A stretch of DNA of 64,000 nt from positions 1 to 64,000 of the forward strand of contig NZ_CALPCU010000001.1 of the NCBI RefSeq assembly GCF_943193085.1. Direction: 5' to 3'. The notes beneath the pieces are model-generated. The model had not been told where the DNA came from and did not search any database. It worked only from the letters and a program-made list of their open reading frames with translations. Numbering within the stretch: position 1 is the stretch's first letter; each line of letters starts with the position of its first letter. Shown here piece by piece: positions 1-8,290 of this stretch. Made by a program: the position numbers and the translations under genes. This DNA comes from Vermiculatibacterium agrestimuris. GTDB lineage: Bacteria > Bacillota > Clostridia > Oscillospirales > Oscillospiraceae.

Positions 1-17
1 GCGCTCCTACGGAGCGC
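1..17. other. Short perfect inverted repeat at window edge
   Basis: A 7-bp perfect stem (GCGCTCC / GGAGCGC) with a 3-nt loop lies 20 bp past the ireB stop. It could be part of a terminator for the minus-strand pheS-ireB operon, but what follows on that strand is outside the window, so no T-run can be checked. Confidence 0.35.
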
Positions 18-36
18 GCCCTTTCCTTTGTAGGGT

Positions 37-288
37 TCAGTCGGACAGGTACTGCTTTACAAGCTCTTGGAGCAGTTCGTCCCGATCCAGCTTGCGGATG
101 AGGGAGCGGGCGTTGTTGTAATTGGTGATATAGGTGGGATCCTCAGAGAGAATGTAGCCCACGATCTGGTTGATGGGGTCATATCCCTTCTGCTTGAGAG
201 AATCGTAGACTGAAGTGAGGATGGCTTTGATCTCCTGATCCTTTTCGTAGCGGATGTTGAATTTTCTGGTGAAATCCATATCTTCCAT
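37..288 (-). CDS. ireB: IreB family regulatory phosphoprotein (DUF965)
   Basis: An 83-aa cytoplasmic protein of the IreB/YrzL family, full length for the family. In Enterococcus IreB is a phosphorylation target of the PASTA kinase IreK and tunes cell-envelope stress responses; that role here is by family only. Recognisable segments are the N-terminal MEDMDFTRKFN and the central ITNYNNARSLIRKLDR. The ATG at 288 is chosen because a GGAGG lies about 8 nt upstream of it; the GTG at 297 would touch the same ribosome site. It follows pheT by about 100 bp on the same strand and is probably the last gene of that operon. Confidence 0.9.
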   Translation of the reverse strand: MEDMDFTRKFNIRYEKDQEIKAILTSVYDSLKQKGYDPINQIVGYILSEDPTYITNYNNARSLIRKLDRDELLQELVKQYLSD

Positions 289-388
289 GTGGGACACCTC
301 CCTTTGGGGTATATTGAGATTGTACTCGAAAAATGGCGTGGTGTAAAGAGAAAAGAGGTAAATTTTATTTTTCTTTAATATTACAAGC

Positions 389-3097
389 TCAGCGCAGCAC
401 GGCCCCCAGCTCGCGCTTCAAAGTATCCAGGATACTCTTTACATCCTCGTCGGCCTCCTCGGCAGTGAGGCTTCTGTCGTCGGCGCGGAGAACCAGGTTG
501 AAGGCCACGCTCTTCTTGCCCTCGTCCACGCCTTTGCCCCGGTAGATGTCAAAGAGGGAGACATCCTTCAGCAGGCCCTTGGCCCCCTTGCGGATGGCAG
601 CCTCCAGCGCCCCTACGGTGACAGCCTCGTCGCAGACCACGGCGATATCCCGGGTGACGGCGGGGAACTTGGGCAGGGGAGTATAGACGGGATCGGAGCC
701 CTTGACCGCCATCAGAGCTTCAAAGCTGAGCTCGGCGCAGTAGAACTGCGCGTCTACGCCGTAGTTTTGGGCCACCAGGGGATGGATCTGTCCGAATACG
801 CCTAGTACGGTATCCCCGGCCAGGACCTGGGCACAGCGCCCGGGGTGGTAGGAGGGAGCGTCCGTGACGGCCTGGAAGGAGATGTTCTCCACCCGCAGCT
901 CCCGCAGAAGAGCCTCGATGGAGCCTTTGAGAGCAAAGAAGTCGATCCCATCGCCGTATGCGCCCATGGAGAGGAACTTCTTTTCCTGGGCAAGCCCATC
1001 CTCCCCGCCGGGGAGGTAGATTCGCCCCACTTCGTAAAGCCGGGCGTTTTTGTTCCGGTAGTTGTAGTTCCGGGTCAGGATCTCCAACATGGAGGGCAGA
1101 GTGGTGGTCCGCATGATGGAGGTGTCCTCCCCCAGGGGGTTCAGTATCCGGAAGGATTCCCGCCGGGGATCCTCAGCCCCCCAGCCGATCTTGTCATAGT
1201 AGGTGGGGGAGATGAAGGAGTAGGTGATGATCTCATCGTACCCCATGGCCCGGCAGGCCGCCCCCAGGGTCCGCTCCACCTGCTGGGTAGGAGAGTAGCC
1301 TCCCTGGGTAGTCTGGCCCCGCATAAGGGTGGTGGGGATGTTGTTGTAGCCGTAGAACCGGGCTACCTCCTCGGCCAGATCCGCCATCCGCTTCACGTCC
1401 CCCCGCCAGGAGGGAACCTTGATCACGCCTCTCTCCTCGGTGGTCTCAAAGCCCAGCCGCTGGAGGTAGGTATACATCACATTCTCCGCCACATCGGTGC
1501 CCAGCAGGGCGTTGATCTTCTCCGGCTCCAGCTTCAGAAGGGTGGGCTGGGGAACGTAGTTGAGGATGTCGATGACCCCGTCCACCACCTCGCCGGCCCC
1601 CAGCAGCTCCACCAGTTCACAGGCCCGCTCCACGGCGGGGAGGGTGTTCATGGGATCCAGACCCTTCTCAAATTTGGCGCTGGCCTCGGTCCGCATACCC
1701 AAGGCCAGGGCGCCCTTGCGGATGCAGGTGCCGTCAAAATTGGCTGACTCAAAGACCACGTCCACAGTGTCTTCGACGATCTCGGAGTTGAGTCCTCCCA
1801 TGATGCCCGCCAGACCCACGGCCCGGGTCTCATCAGCGATGACAAGGTGGTTGGCGTTCAGGGTGTGCTCCTTGCCGTCCAGGGTGGTGAGCTTTTCGCC
1901 CTCCACTGCCCGGCGGACAATGATCTTTCCGCCCTTCACATAGCGGTAGTCAAAGGCGTGCATGGGCTGGCCGTACTCCAGCATCACATAGTTGGTGATG
2001 TCTACGATGTTGTTGATGGGCCGCACTCCCATGGCCCGGAGCCGCCGGCGCATCCACTTGGGGGAGGGGGCGATCTTCACATTGCGCACCATCCGGGCGG
2101 TGTACCGGGGCACCAGGTCGGCCGCCGGGGTCTCCACGTCCAGCAGCTCAGGGAGCACTCCCTGGGCTCCGCCCTTTACCTCAGGGGTATGGAAGCAGCA
2201 GGGCTTGTCAAAGGTGGCGGCTGCCTCCCGGGCCAGACCGATGACCGACAGACAGTCGGGGCGGTTGGGGGTGATCTCAAACTCCACCAGGGTGTCGTTG
2301 ACCCCGATGACCTCCTTGATGTCGTCCCCGGGCTTGCAGTCCTCCTGGAGGACAAAGATGCCGCTGGGCCGGCAGTTGGGGAACTCGGCCTGCTGGGCGT
2401 GGAGATCTTCCAGGGTGCAGATAGTCCGGGTCTTGGTGTTGAAGGCCACCAGATCCATGGAGTGGAGGTTGGGGCAGACGGTTTCCACCGTGGTGCCCAC
2501 AGGCTCCCCGTTCTCCTTCCACATCAGGCCGCAGGACCAGCGCCCATCCTCCGTGGGGGCCACCGTTCCCACCCCGGCGCAGACCACCGGCCCGTAGATC
2601 TTGTCCCCGGGCTGGATATCAGCGGAGATGGAGGGCTTTTCCGGATCCAGGGGATGATAGTCCCCCAGAATAGCGGCGGGGGTGATGGCGGCGTAGGGGA
2701 AGTCCCGCTCGTCCAGCCCCAGTTCGCTGAGGGAACAGAGCATCCCCTTGGACTTTACCCCCCGCAGGTTCCCACGGGAGATATGGACGCCCCCGGGGAG
2801 CCAGGAGTTGTCCTTGGCCACGGGGACCAGGTCTCCAGCGTGGATGTTCCAGGCGCCGGTGACGATCTGCACTGGCTCATCCTGGCCGATATCCAGCTGG
2901 CAGACCCACATATGGTCGGAGTTGGGGTGCCGCTCCATGGAGAGGATGCGCCCCACCACCACGTTCTTGATCTCGGCGCCCAGGTCGGTGTAGGTCTCCA
3001 CCTTGGAGCCGGACAGGGTCATAGCCTCGGCGAAGTCCCGGTCGCTCACCGGGCCCACGTCCACAAATTCACTTAACCATTCACGGGAAAGATTCAT
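389..3097 (-). CDS. pheT: Phenylalanyl-tRNA synthetase beta subunit with large insertion
   Basis: Beta chain of the alpha2-beta2 Phe-tRNA ligase. The N-terminal tRNA-binding (EMAP/OB) domain (about residues 40-135, with GVKSKGMLCSLSELGL), the B3/B4 editing region (EFEITPNRPDCLS onward), the B5 domain, the synthetase-like core and the C-terminal anticodon-binding FDX-ACB domain are in the usual order. The protein is 902 aa, about 100 longer than typical bacterial PheT; the excess sits at roughly residues 137-245, between the OB domain and the conserved DIKEVIG segment. The ATG at 3097 has an AGAGGAG ribosome site; the open frame upstream of it is not PheT-like. It is separated from pheS by an unrelated small gene. 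Confidence 0.96.
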   Translation of the reverse strand: MNLSREWLSEFVDVGPVSDRDFAEAMTLSGSKVETYTDLGAEIKNVVVGRILSMERHPNSDHMWVCQLDIGQDEPVQIVTGAWNIHAGDLVPVAKDNSWLPGGVHISRGNLRGVKSKGMLCSLSELGLDERDFPYAAITPAAILGDYHPLDPEKPSISADIQPGDKIYGPVVCAGVGTVAPTEDGRWSCGLMWKENGEPVGTTVETVCPNLHSMDLVAFNTKTRTICTLEDLHAQQAEFPNCRPSGIFVLQEDCKPGDDIKEVIGVNDTLVEFEITPNRPDCLSVIGLAREAAATFDKPCCFHTPEVKGGAQGVLPELLDVETPAADLVPRYTARMVRNVKIAPSPKWMRRRLRAMGVRPINNIVDITNYVMLEYGQPMHAFDYRYVKGGKIIVRRAVEGEKLTTLDGKEHTLNANHLVIADETRAVGLAGIMGGLNSEIVEDTVDVVFESANFDGTCIRKGALALGMRTEASAKFEKGLDPMNTLPAVERACELVELLGAGEVVDGVIDILNYVPQPTLLKLEPEKINALLGTDVAENVMYTYLQRLGFETTEERGVIKVPSWRGDVKRMADLAEEVARFYGYNNIPTTLMRGQTTQGGYSPTQQVERTLGAACRAMGYDEIITYSFISPTYYDKIGWGAEDPRRESFRILNPLGEDTSIMRTTTLPSMLEILTRNYNYRNKNARLYEVGRIYLPGGEDGLAQEKKFLSMGAYGDGIDFFALKGSIEALLRELRVENISFQAVTDAPSYHPGRCAQVLAGDTVLGVFGQIHPLVAQNYGVDAQFYCAELSFEALMAVKGSDPVYTPLPKFPAVTRDIAVVCDEAVTVGALEAAIRKGAKGLLKDVSLFDIYRGKGVDEGKKSVAFNLVLRADDRSLTAEEADEDVKSILDTLKRELGAVLR

Positions 3098-3144
3098 ACA
3101 GAAAACTCCTCTTTTCGTTTCATCAGCGGTGGAATACCCGCTGT

Positions 3145-3504
3145 TCAGTCCCACTCGATCTCGCTGCCGTGCTCCCGGACCAGGCGGCAGAGGGCTTCTT
3201 CGTTTTCCGCCAAGGCACGGATGATGTCCTCGAAGCGCTTCGCCCTGGCTTCGTTTTCTACTGTCAGAGGCCAATAGGCCACATACATCCCCGCCTCCGG
3301 GTCCGTCTTCATGTCCGTCAGGATGTCCGGATCGTTCTGTTCCAGATAATACCGAAAAAAGGCCTCCCAGTTGTAGCCGTTCATATAGGCGTCCTCACAA
3401 GCGGCGTTCATCTTTTCGCCGAGGGCAAGAATACTCTCATGCTCGGCGTTTAAAAGGACCTCTATACTTTCCCCACAGGGAAAAACCTGAACATAGTCTG
3501 CCAT
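3145..3504 (-). CDS. Imm51-like immunity protein inside the pheS-pheT operon
   Basis: A 119-aa acidic, soluble protein without signal peptide. The NGYNWEAFF and DPEAGMYVAYWP segments and the length resemble the Imm51 family of predicted polymorphic-toxin immunity proteins; this assignment rests on motif memory, not on a search. It starts with a very strong ribosome site (AAAGGAGGGA, 6 nt before ATG) 14 bp after the pheS stop, and ends 47 bp before the pheT start, so it must be co-transcribed with both. No matching toxin gene is visible nearby. Alternatively it is a Clostridia-specific domain protein of unrelated role. Confidence 0.6.
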   Translation of the reverse strand: MADYVQVFPCGESIEVLLNAEHESILALGEKMNAACEDAYMNGYNWEAFFRYYLEQNDPDILTDMKTDPEAGMYVAYWPLTVENEARAKRFEDIIRALAENEEALCRLVREHGSEIEWD

Positions 3505-3518
3505 ACGCCGTCCCTCCT

Positions 3519-4544
3519 TTAGAACTGCTCCAGGAACCGCACGTCGTTTTCGAAAATGAGCCGCAGGTCGGCGATCTTAAACCGGCGCATGGCCGTCCGC
3601 TCCAGCCCCATGCCGAAGGCCCAGCCCGACCATTCCTCCGGGTCGATGCCAGCCATCTCCAGCACCCGGGGGTGGATCATGCCGGCGCCTAAAATCTCGA
3701 TCCAGCCCTCCCCCTTGCAGGTGGGGCAGCCCACGCCGCCGCACTTGTGGCACTGGACGTCCATCTCACAGGAGGGCTCGGTGAAGGGGAAGTGGTGGGG
3801 GCGGAACCGGGTGACGGTGCCCTTGCCGAAGAGCTGCTCGGCCAGCAGATTCAGGGTGCCCTTCAAATCGGCCATGGTCACGTTCTTGTCGATGACCATG
3901 CCCTCCACCTGGTGGAACATGGGGGAGTGGGTGGCGTCCACCTCGTCCTTCCGGTAGACCCGCCCGGGGGCGATGATCCGGATGGGCAGGGGCATGGTCT
4001 CCATGGCCCGCACCTGCATGGGGGAGGTCTGGCTGCGGAGCATCACCCGGCTGTCCTCATCAAAGTAGAAGGTGTCCGACCAGTCCCGGGAGGGGTGGCC
4101 CTCTTCGGCGTTGAGTTTGTCGAAATTATAGGTGGCCAGTTCGATCTCCGGGCCGTCCAGCACGGTGAAGCCCATGCCGATGAAGATGTCCTTGATCTCG
4201 TCCAGGGCCAGGTACATGGGGTGCTTGTGGCCCAGTGTGGGGACGGTGCCGGGGATGGTCACGTCCACCGCCTCCAGCTTCAACTTGTGCTCCAGCGCGG
4301 CGGCCTCCAGCTTCTTGGCCTGAGCCTCCAAAGCGGCCTCCAGGTTTGCCTTCACCTCGTTGACCAGGGCGCCCATCTGGGGCCGCTCCTCGGCGGACAG
4401 GGAGCCCATCTGCTTGAGAAGGTTGGTGAGCTCGCCCTTTTTGCCCAGGTATTTGACCCGGAGGGCGTCCAGATCGGCAACGGCCTGGGTGCCATCCAGG
4501 GCCGCCAGGGCCTCCGCCCTGATTTTTGACAGCTGTTCTTTCAT
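3519..4544 (-). CDS. pheS: Phenylalanyl-tRNA synthetase alpha subunit
   Basis: Catalytic alpha chain of Phe-tRNA ligase, 341 aa, the standard bacterial length. The N-terminal coiled-coil tRNA-binding region (residues 1-85) is followed by the class II catalytic core: motif 2 region around FHQVEGMVID, the zinc-like CHKCGG..CPTCKGEGW segment, and motif 3 FGMGLERTAMRRF near the C-terminus. It is the first gene behind a T-box leader, so expression should rise when Phe-tRNA is uncharged. The ATG at 4544 lies about 80 bp downstream of the leader terminator. Confidence 0.97.
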   Translation of the reverse strand: MKEQLSKIRAEALAALDGTQAVADLDALRVKYLGKKGELTNLLKQMGSLSAEERPQMGALVNEVKANLEAALEAQAKKLEAAALEHKLKLEAVDVTIPGTVPTLGHKHPMYLALDEIKDIFIGMGFTVLDGPEIELATYNFDKLNAEEGHPSRDWSDTFYFDEDSRVMLRSQTSPMQVRAMETMPLPIRIIAPGRVYRKDEVDATHSPMFHQVEGMVIDKNVTMADLKGTLNLLAEQLFGKGTVTRFRPHHFPFTEPSCEMDVQCHKCGGVGCPTCKGEGWIEILGAGMIHPRVLEMAGIDPEEWSGWAFGMGLERTAMRRFKIADLRLIFENDVRFLEQF

Positions 4545-4626
4545 ACTCCTCTAAACTCCTTTATTTGGATGTGAAGAAACGAAATGACCGGAAGGCGGCG
4601 CTTTGTTACCGGCAGCGCCGGACGAA

Positions 4627-4868
4627 CAAAAAAGCCTTTCCTCCCCATACCTGGGGACGAAAGGCTCACCTTCCGCGGTACCACCCGCATTTGTACGCTT
4701 GACGTACACACTCTTGCCCCGATAACGGAGGGCCATCCGTCCGCGTCTTTCCCCGCGGCGGCTCCCAGGCGAACCAAGCGACACGCTCCGGGCCGGCTCT
4801 CAACCGGTGGCCAGCCCTCTCTGGAGAAGCGCAAACACGCTATTTTCCTGTTCAAAGCCTTGCTGCTA
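4627..4868 (-). promoter_or_regulatory. T-box leader of the pheS operon
   Basis: The conserved T-box core GGTGGTACCGCGG reads on the minus strand at 4673-4687. It is followed by an intrinsic terminator (stem arms at 4634-4642 and 4657-4665 around a second GC stem, then six T on that strand at 4627-4633). Upstream is a stem I-like region with AG-rich segments; a TTC (plus 4771-4773) is a plausible Phe specifier, but its place in the specifier loop was not verified. Uncharged tRNA-Phe is expected to favour the antiterminator. Confidence 0.93.
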
Positions 4869-4874
4869 CCGTCC

Positions 4875-4903
4875 TTTATACCACAAAAACGGTTGAAATG
4901 CAA
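4875..4903 (-). promoter_or_regulatory. Sigma-A promoter of pheS T-box transcript
   Basis: On the minus strand TTGCAT (plus 4898-4903) and TATAAA (plus 4875-4880) are separated by exactly 17 nt. The predicted start near 4868 gives a T-box leader of normal length. Confidence 0.8.
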
Positions 4904-4921
4904 GAGGAAAATGCCTATAAT
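4893..4921 (+). promoter_or_regulatory. Sigma-A promoter of the nnrD operon
   Basis: TTGAAA (4893-4898), a 17-nt spacer and a consensus TATAAT (4916-4921) lie 31 bp upstream of the nnrD start. Its -35 box shares base 4898 with the -35 box of the divergent pheS promoter. Confidence 0.85.
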
Positions 4922-4952
4922 GGGACTGACATGAAGGAGAGGGGCGGTTTGG

Positions 4953-5822
4953 ATGAAAGAGACAGCATGGCAGGCCGGCAGGGATGGGAAGAGCGGCCCT
5001 GCTGCGGCGGCGGAGCGGCCCTGTCTGGCCCACCGGAGGCAGGAGGCCCACAAGGGGGATTTTGGTAAAGTGTTTATCCTTGCCGGCAGCCGGGGCTTCA
5101 CCGGAGCCCCCTGCATGGCCGCCCGGGCCGCTGTCCGGGGCGGCGCGGGGCTGGTGACGGTGGGAACGCCGGAGGAGGTTTACCCCATCGTGGCCGCCAA
5201 GTGCTGCGACGAGGCCATGGTCTGGCCCGTCCCGGATTCCTATAAGATCCTGTTGGAAAAGGCCGAGAGCGCCGACGTCCTTTTGATAGGCCCCGGACTG
5301 GGGCAGGCCGCCCGGGCAGAGAACTGGGTGCTGGGCCTGTTAAGCGATATTACTTGCCCCATTGTTTTGGACGCCGATGGTCTAAATATTCTTTCCCGCC
5401 ATATAGATGTGTTGGACAAACGCTCCGCGCCCACTGTCCTCACCCCTCACGAGGGGGAGTTTGCCCGGCTGTCGGGCTGCGTCCTGCCCATTGGCGACCG
5501 GCTCTCCGCCGCCCGGGATTTTGCGGGAGGGCATCCCTGTACGCTGGTGCTGAAGGGCCACCGTACCGTCACAGCCTATCCCGACGGCAGGTGCCGGGTA
5601 AACACCACGGGCAATCCCGGCATGGCCCGGGGCGGCAGCGGGGACGCGCTGGCCGGCCTGATGGCGGCCCTTTTGGCCCAGGGAGAGGACGTCTCCACCG
5701 CTGTCTGGCTCCATGGACGGGCGGGCGACCTGGCCGCGGCGGAAAAAGGGGAGCGGGGTATGACGGTGGGCGACCTTATAGAGGCCATCCCCTATGCGAT
5801 GAAGGAGTGCGAGGAGGAGTAA
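4953..5822 (+). CDS. nnrD: ADP-dependent NAD(P)H-hydrate dehydratase
   Basis: Repairs damaged nicotinamide cofactors by dehydrating NAD(P)H hydrates with ADP or ATP. The protein is 289 aa and matches the ribokinase-like dehydratase half only (YjeF C-terminal domain); the epimerase half is not fused here. Visible signatures are HKGDFGKVFILAGS near residue 34, VLDADGLN, LTPHEGEFARL and the glycine-rich NPGMARGGSGDALAG motif. About 30 extra N-terminal residues precede the domain, so a later start is possible, though AAGGAGAGG fits the ATG used. It heads a plus-strand run ending at 9258. Confidence 0.93.
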   Translation: MKETAWQAGRDGKSGPAAAAERPCLAHRRQEAHKGDFGKVFILAGSRGFTGAPCMAARAAVRGGAGLVTVGTPEEVYPIVAAKCCDEAMVWPVPDSYKILLEKAESADVLLIGPGLGQAARAENWVLGLLSDITCPIVLDADGLNILSRHIDVLDKRSAPTVLTPHEGEFARLSGCVLPIGDRLSAARDFAGGHPCTLVLKGHRTVTAYPDGRCRVNTTGNPGMARGGSGDALAGLMAALLAQGEDVSTAVWLHGRAGDLAAAEKGERGMTVGDLIEAIPYAMKECEEE

Positions 5823-5825
5823 AAC

Positions 5826-6443
5826 GTGCGCAAACGGCTTTGCGCGCTAATGATGACCCTCATTCTCCCCCTGACCGCCTGTGGCGGGGCCGGGGAGGAG
5901 AACGAGGCCGAGACGCTGTTGCAGCAAGCCCGGAGTAGGTATTTGGAGATGACCGCCTGCCAGGGACACATGGACATGACCGCCGACTACGGTCAGCGGG
6001 TCTATACCTACGGGGTGGATTTTTCCTGGGAGAAGGAGGGGGAGACCCTGCTGACCATCACCGCCCCGGAGAACGTGGCGGGGGCCGTGGCCCGTATCGC
6101 CAGGGGAGAGACCGCCATGGAGTATGATGGAGTTATGTTGGAGACCGGGCCGTTGGATGCCGCGGGCCTCAGCCCCATAGACGCGGTACCCGCCATTTTG
6201 ACCTGCCTTCGGGAGGGCTTTCTGGCGGAGTGCGTTCTGGAGGACTGGGATGGGGAAACGCGGCTCCACCTGATAAACCGGGATCCCAACGCCGAGCCGG
6301 GGACGGGGACGGAGACCGATTTGTGGCTGGACAGAGAGAGCCTGGCCATTGTCAGGGCCGAGCTCAGCGACGGCGGCTTTACGGTGCTCCGGTGCGACTG
6401 CGCCGGCTTTGTCATGACCCTGCCGGAGAGCGGGGAGACTTGA
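5826..6443 (+). CDS. Secreted lipoprotein of unknown function
   Basis: A 205-aa predicted lipoprotein: a short basic start, a hydrophobic core, then the lipobox LTAC with the lipid-carrying Cys at residue 19. The rest is a beta-rich soluble domain that looks LolA/LppX-like (outer-membrane lipoprotein-sorting fold found in Firmicutes lipoproteins), which is a weak similarity by eye. It starts at GTG 3 nt after the nnrD stop, with GAGGAG inside the nnrD end. The nnrD - lipoprotein - alr - mazF order recurs in Firmicutes, which suggests an envelope link but no defined role. Confidence 0.8.
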   Translation: MRKRLCALMMTLILPLTACGGAGEENEAETLLQQARSRYLEMTACQGHMDMTADYGQRVYTYGVDFSWEKEGETLLTITAPENVAGAVARIARGETAMEYDGVMLETGPLDAAGLSPIDAVPAILTCLREGFLAECVLEDWDGETRLHLINRDPNAEPGTGTETDLWLDRESLAIVRAELSDGGFTVLRCDCAGFVMTLPESGET

Positions 6444-6497
6444 CCGGAAGGCGCTCTGGGAGTACAATGACCTTACCAAAGAAAAGGGGAGATACCT

Positions 6498-7649
6498 ATG
6501 GACGTTCAGCCCCGCCGCACCTGGGCGGAGATCGACCTGTTTGCCTTGGAACACAATTATGAGACCCTTCGTGCCATGCTGCCCCATGGCTGTAAGCTCC
6601 TGTGCCCGGTGAAGGCGGACGCTTACGGCCACGGGGCCGTTCCCGTTGCCCGCTGGCTGGAGCGGCTGGGAGCGGACTATCTGGCGGTGGCCTGCCTGGA
6701 TGAGGGAATCGAGCTGCGCCAGGGGGGCGTCAAGGCCCCCATCCTCATTTTGGGCTATACCGACCCGCTCTGGGCGCAGGAACTGCTTGCCCACGACCTG
6801 ACGCAGACCGTCTTTGACCCTGAGGCAGCCCGGGCCCTCTCCCGGGCGGCGGTAGAAGCGGGCAAGACCCTTACCGTCCACATGAAGGCGGACACGGGAA
6901 TGACCCGGCTGGGCCTTCTGTGCGATGGAGAGGACATGGACAAGACGGTGGAGACGATGCGGGAGATGCACGCCCTGCCCGGTCTGAATTGGGAGGGAGT
7001 CTTTACCCACTTTGCCGCCGCTGACGGCAGTGAGGAGTACACGATGCTCCAGTTCACCCGGTTCCTGGAGCTGCTGGACAAGCTGGAGGCAGAAGGGGTG
7101 AAATTTCCCCTGCGCCATTGCGCCGCCAGCGCCGCTGTGTTATACTATCCCTGTACTTATCTGGATATGGTGCGTCCCGGCATCGCCCTGTACGGTCACT
7201 ATCCGTCCCCTGACAGCGAGGGTTTGGACGGCCCCGGCCTGGAGCCCCTCATGACGCTGAAGACCAGGGTCATCTCGGTGAAGGACGTGCCCGCCGGAAC
7301 GCCGGTGAGCTACGGCTGTACCCATACGCTGGAAAGGCCCACCCGCTTAGCGGCCATTGCCATCGGATACGGCGACGGCCTGCCCCGGGCCTGCTCGGAC
7401 AAGCTGAAGGTTTGGGTGAAGGGCGCCCTGGCGCCTGTGGTGGGGCGCATCTGCATGGATCAGTGCATGATCGACGTCACCGGGATCGACGGTGTGAAGC
7501 CGGAGGATGAGGTGGAGGTCTATGGCCCCCATGTCCCTGTGGAGGACGCCGCCGCCCTGGCGGGCACTATCCAGTACGAGCTTCTGTGCAACGTCAACAA
7601 ACGGGTGCCCCGTCTCTACAAGCGGGCGCCCCGGCAGGCGCGGAGCTGA
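6498..7649 (+). CDS. alr: Alanine racemase
   Basis: Makes D-alanine for peptidoglycan; cytosolic PLP enzyme of 383 aa, normal length. The PLP lysine is Lys39 in PVKADAYGHG, and the second catalytic Tyr lies in the VSYGCTHT segment of the C-terminal beta domain. RPGIALYG and GRICMDQCMIDVT are family hallmarks. The ATG at 6498 follows AAAAGGGGAGA. It is 54 bp downstream of the lipoprotein gene and upstream of mazF, the classical Firmicutes alr-toxin neighbourhood. Confidence 0.97.
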   Translation: MDVQPRRTWAEIDLFALEHNYETLRAMLPHGCKLLCPVKADAYGHGAVPVARWLERLGADYLAVACLDEGIELRQGGVKAPILILGYTDPLWAQELLAHDLTQTVFDPEAARALSRAAVEAGKTLTVHMKADTGMTRLGLLCDGEDMDKTVETMREMHALPGLNWEGVFTHFAAADGSEEYTMLQFTRFLELLDKLEAEGVKFPLRHCAASAAVLYYPCTYLDMVRPGIALYGHYPSPDSEGLDGPGLEPLMTLKTRVISVKDVPAGTPVSYGCTHTLERPTRLAAIAIGYGDGLPRACSDKLKVWVKGALAPVVGRICMDQCMIDVTGIDGVKPEDEVEVYGPHVPVEDAAALAGTIQYELLCNVNKRVPRLYKRAPRQARS

Positions 7650-7844
7650 CACCATCCCGGCGCTCCCTGCGTACAATGACTCGGGGAGGTCAACGCCGGA
7701 TCGGCGGGTGGATCCCACCAAAAGCGAGTAAATCGCAGAGAGATGGGTATAAATCCCGCCGCCCCGTGGGAAAATCATAGTGACCGATGAGACCGGGCCC
7801 GGCCCGGCGTCAACGGTGACTTTGAACCGCGGAGAGTGAGCCTT

Positions 7845-8210
7845 GTGGACGTCAGCGTGAAGCGCGGAGACATTTTTTACGCCGATCTGAGCCCAGTGGT
7901 GGGCAGTGAGCAGGGGGGCGTGCGGCCGGTACTGATCATTCAGAACGACACCGGCAACCGGCACAGCCCCACCGTCATCGCCGCCGCCATCACCTCCCAG
8001 ACCGGCAAGGCCCGGCTGCCGACTCACATTGATCTCTCGGCCAACACCTACGGCCTGCCCAAGGATTCCGTGGTGCTGCTGGAGCAGATCCGAACATTGG
8101 ATAAAAAGAGGCTGAGAGAGTATATGGGGCGGCTGGACGAGGAACAGATGCAAAAGGTGGATGGGGCCATCGCCGTGAGCTTTGGCCTGCGTCCGAGACA
8201 GATGGTATGA
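7845..8210 (+). CDS. MazF/PemK-type mRNA interferase (EndoA-like)
   Basis: A 121-aa type II toxin-fold endoribonuclease. The N-terminal VKRGDIFYADLSPVVGSEQGG and RPVLIIQND, and the central ITSQTGKARLPTHI with the later LLEQIRT, are strongly EndoA/NdoA-like. GTG at 7845 is preferred (GGAGAG 8 nt upstream); GTG at 7836 is too close to that site. In Bacillus the antitoxin gene lies between alr and the toxin; here the 195-bp gap (7650-7844) has no antitoxin-like frame, so the toxin appears unpaired at this locus. Confidence 0.92.
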   Translation: MDVSVKRGDIFYADLSPVVGSEQGGVRPVLIIQNDTGNRHSPTVIAAAITSQTGKARLPTHIDLSANTYGLPKDSVVLLEQIRTLDKKRLREYMGRLDEEQMQKVDGAIAVSFGLRPRQMV

Positions 8211-8290
8211 GCAAAGTGGCGGGGAGGGGCACGCTGGGGCGGGCCCGCCCCAGCCACTGGGACTGGAATTTGTACATAGGAGGAACTTCC

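Noticed and set aside
7650..7844. Search for a mazE antitoxin gene between alr and mazF
   Set aside because: All frames are interrupted or lack antitoxin-like sequence; left as a solo toxin.
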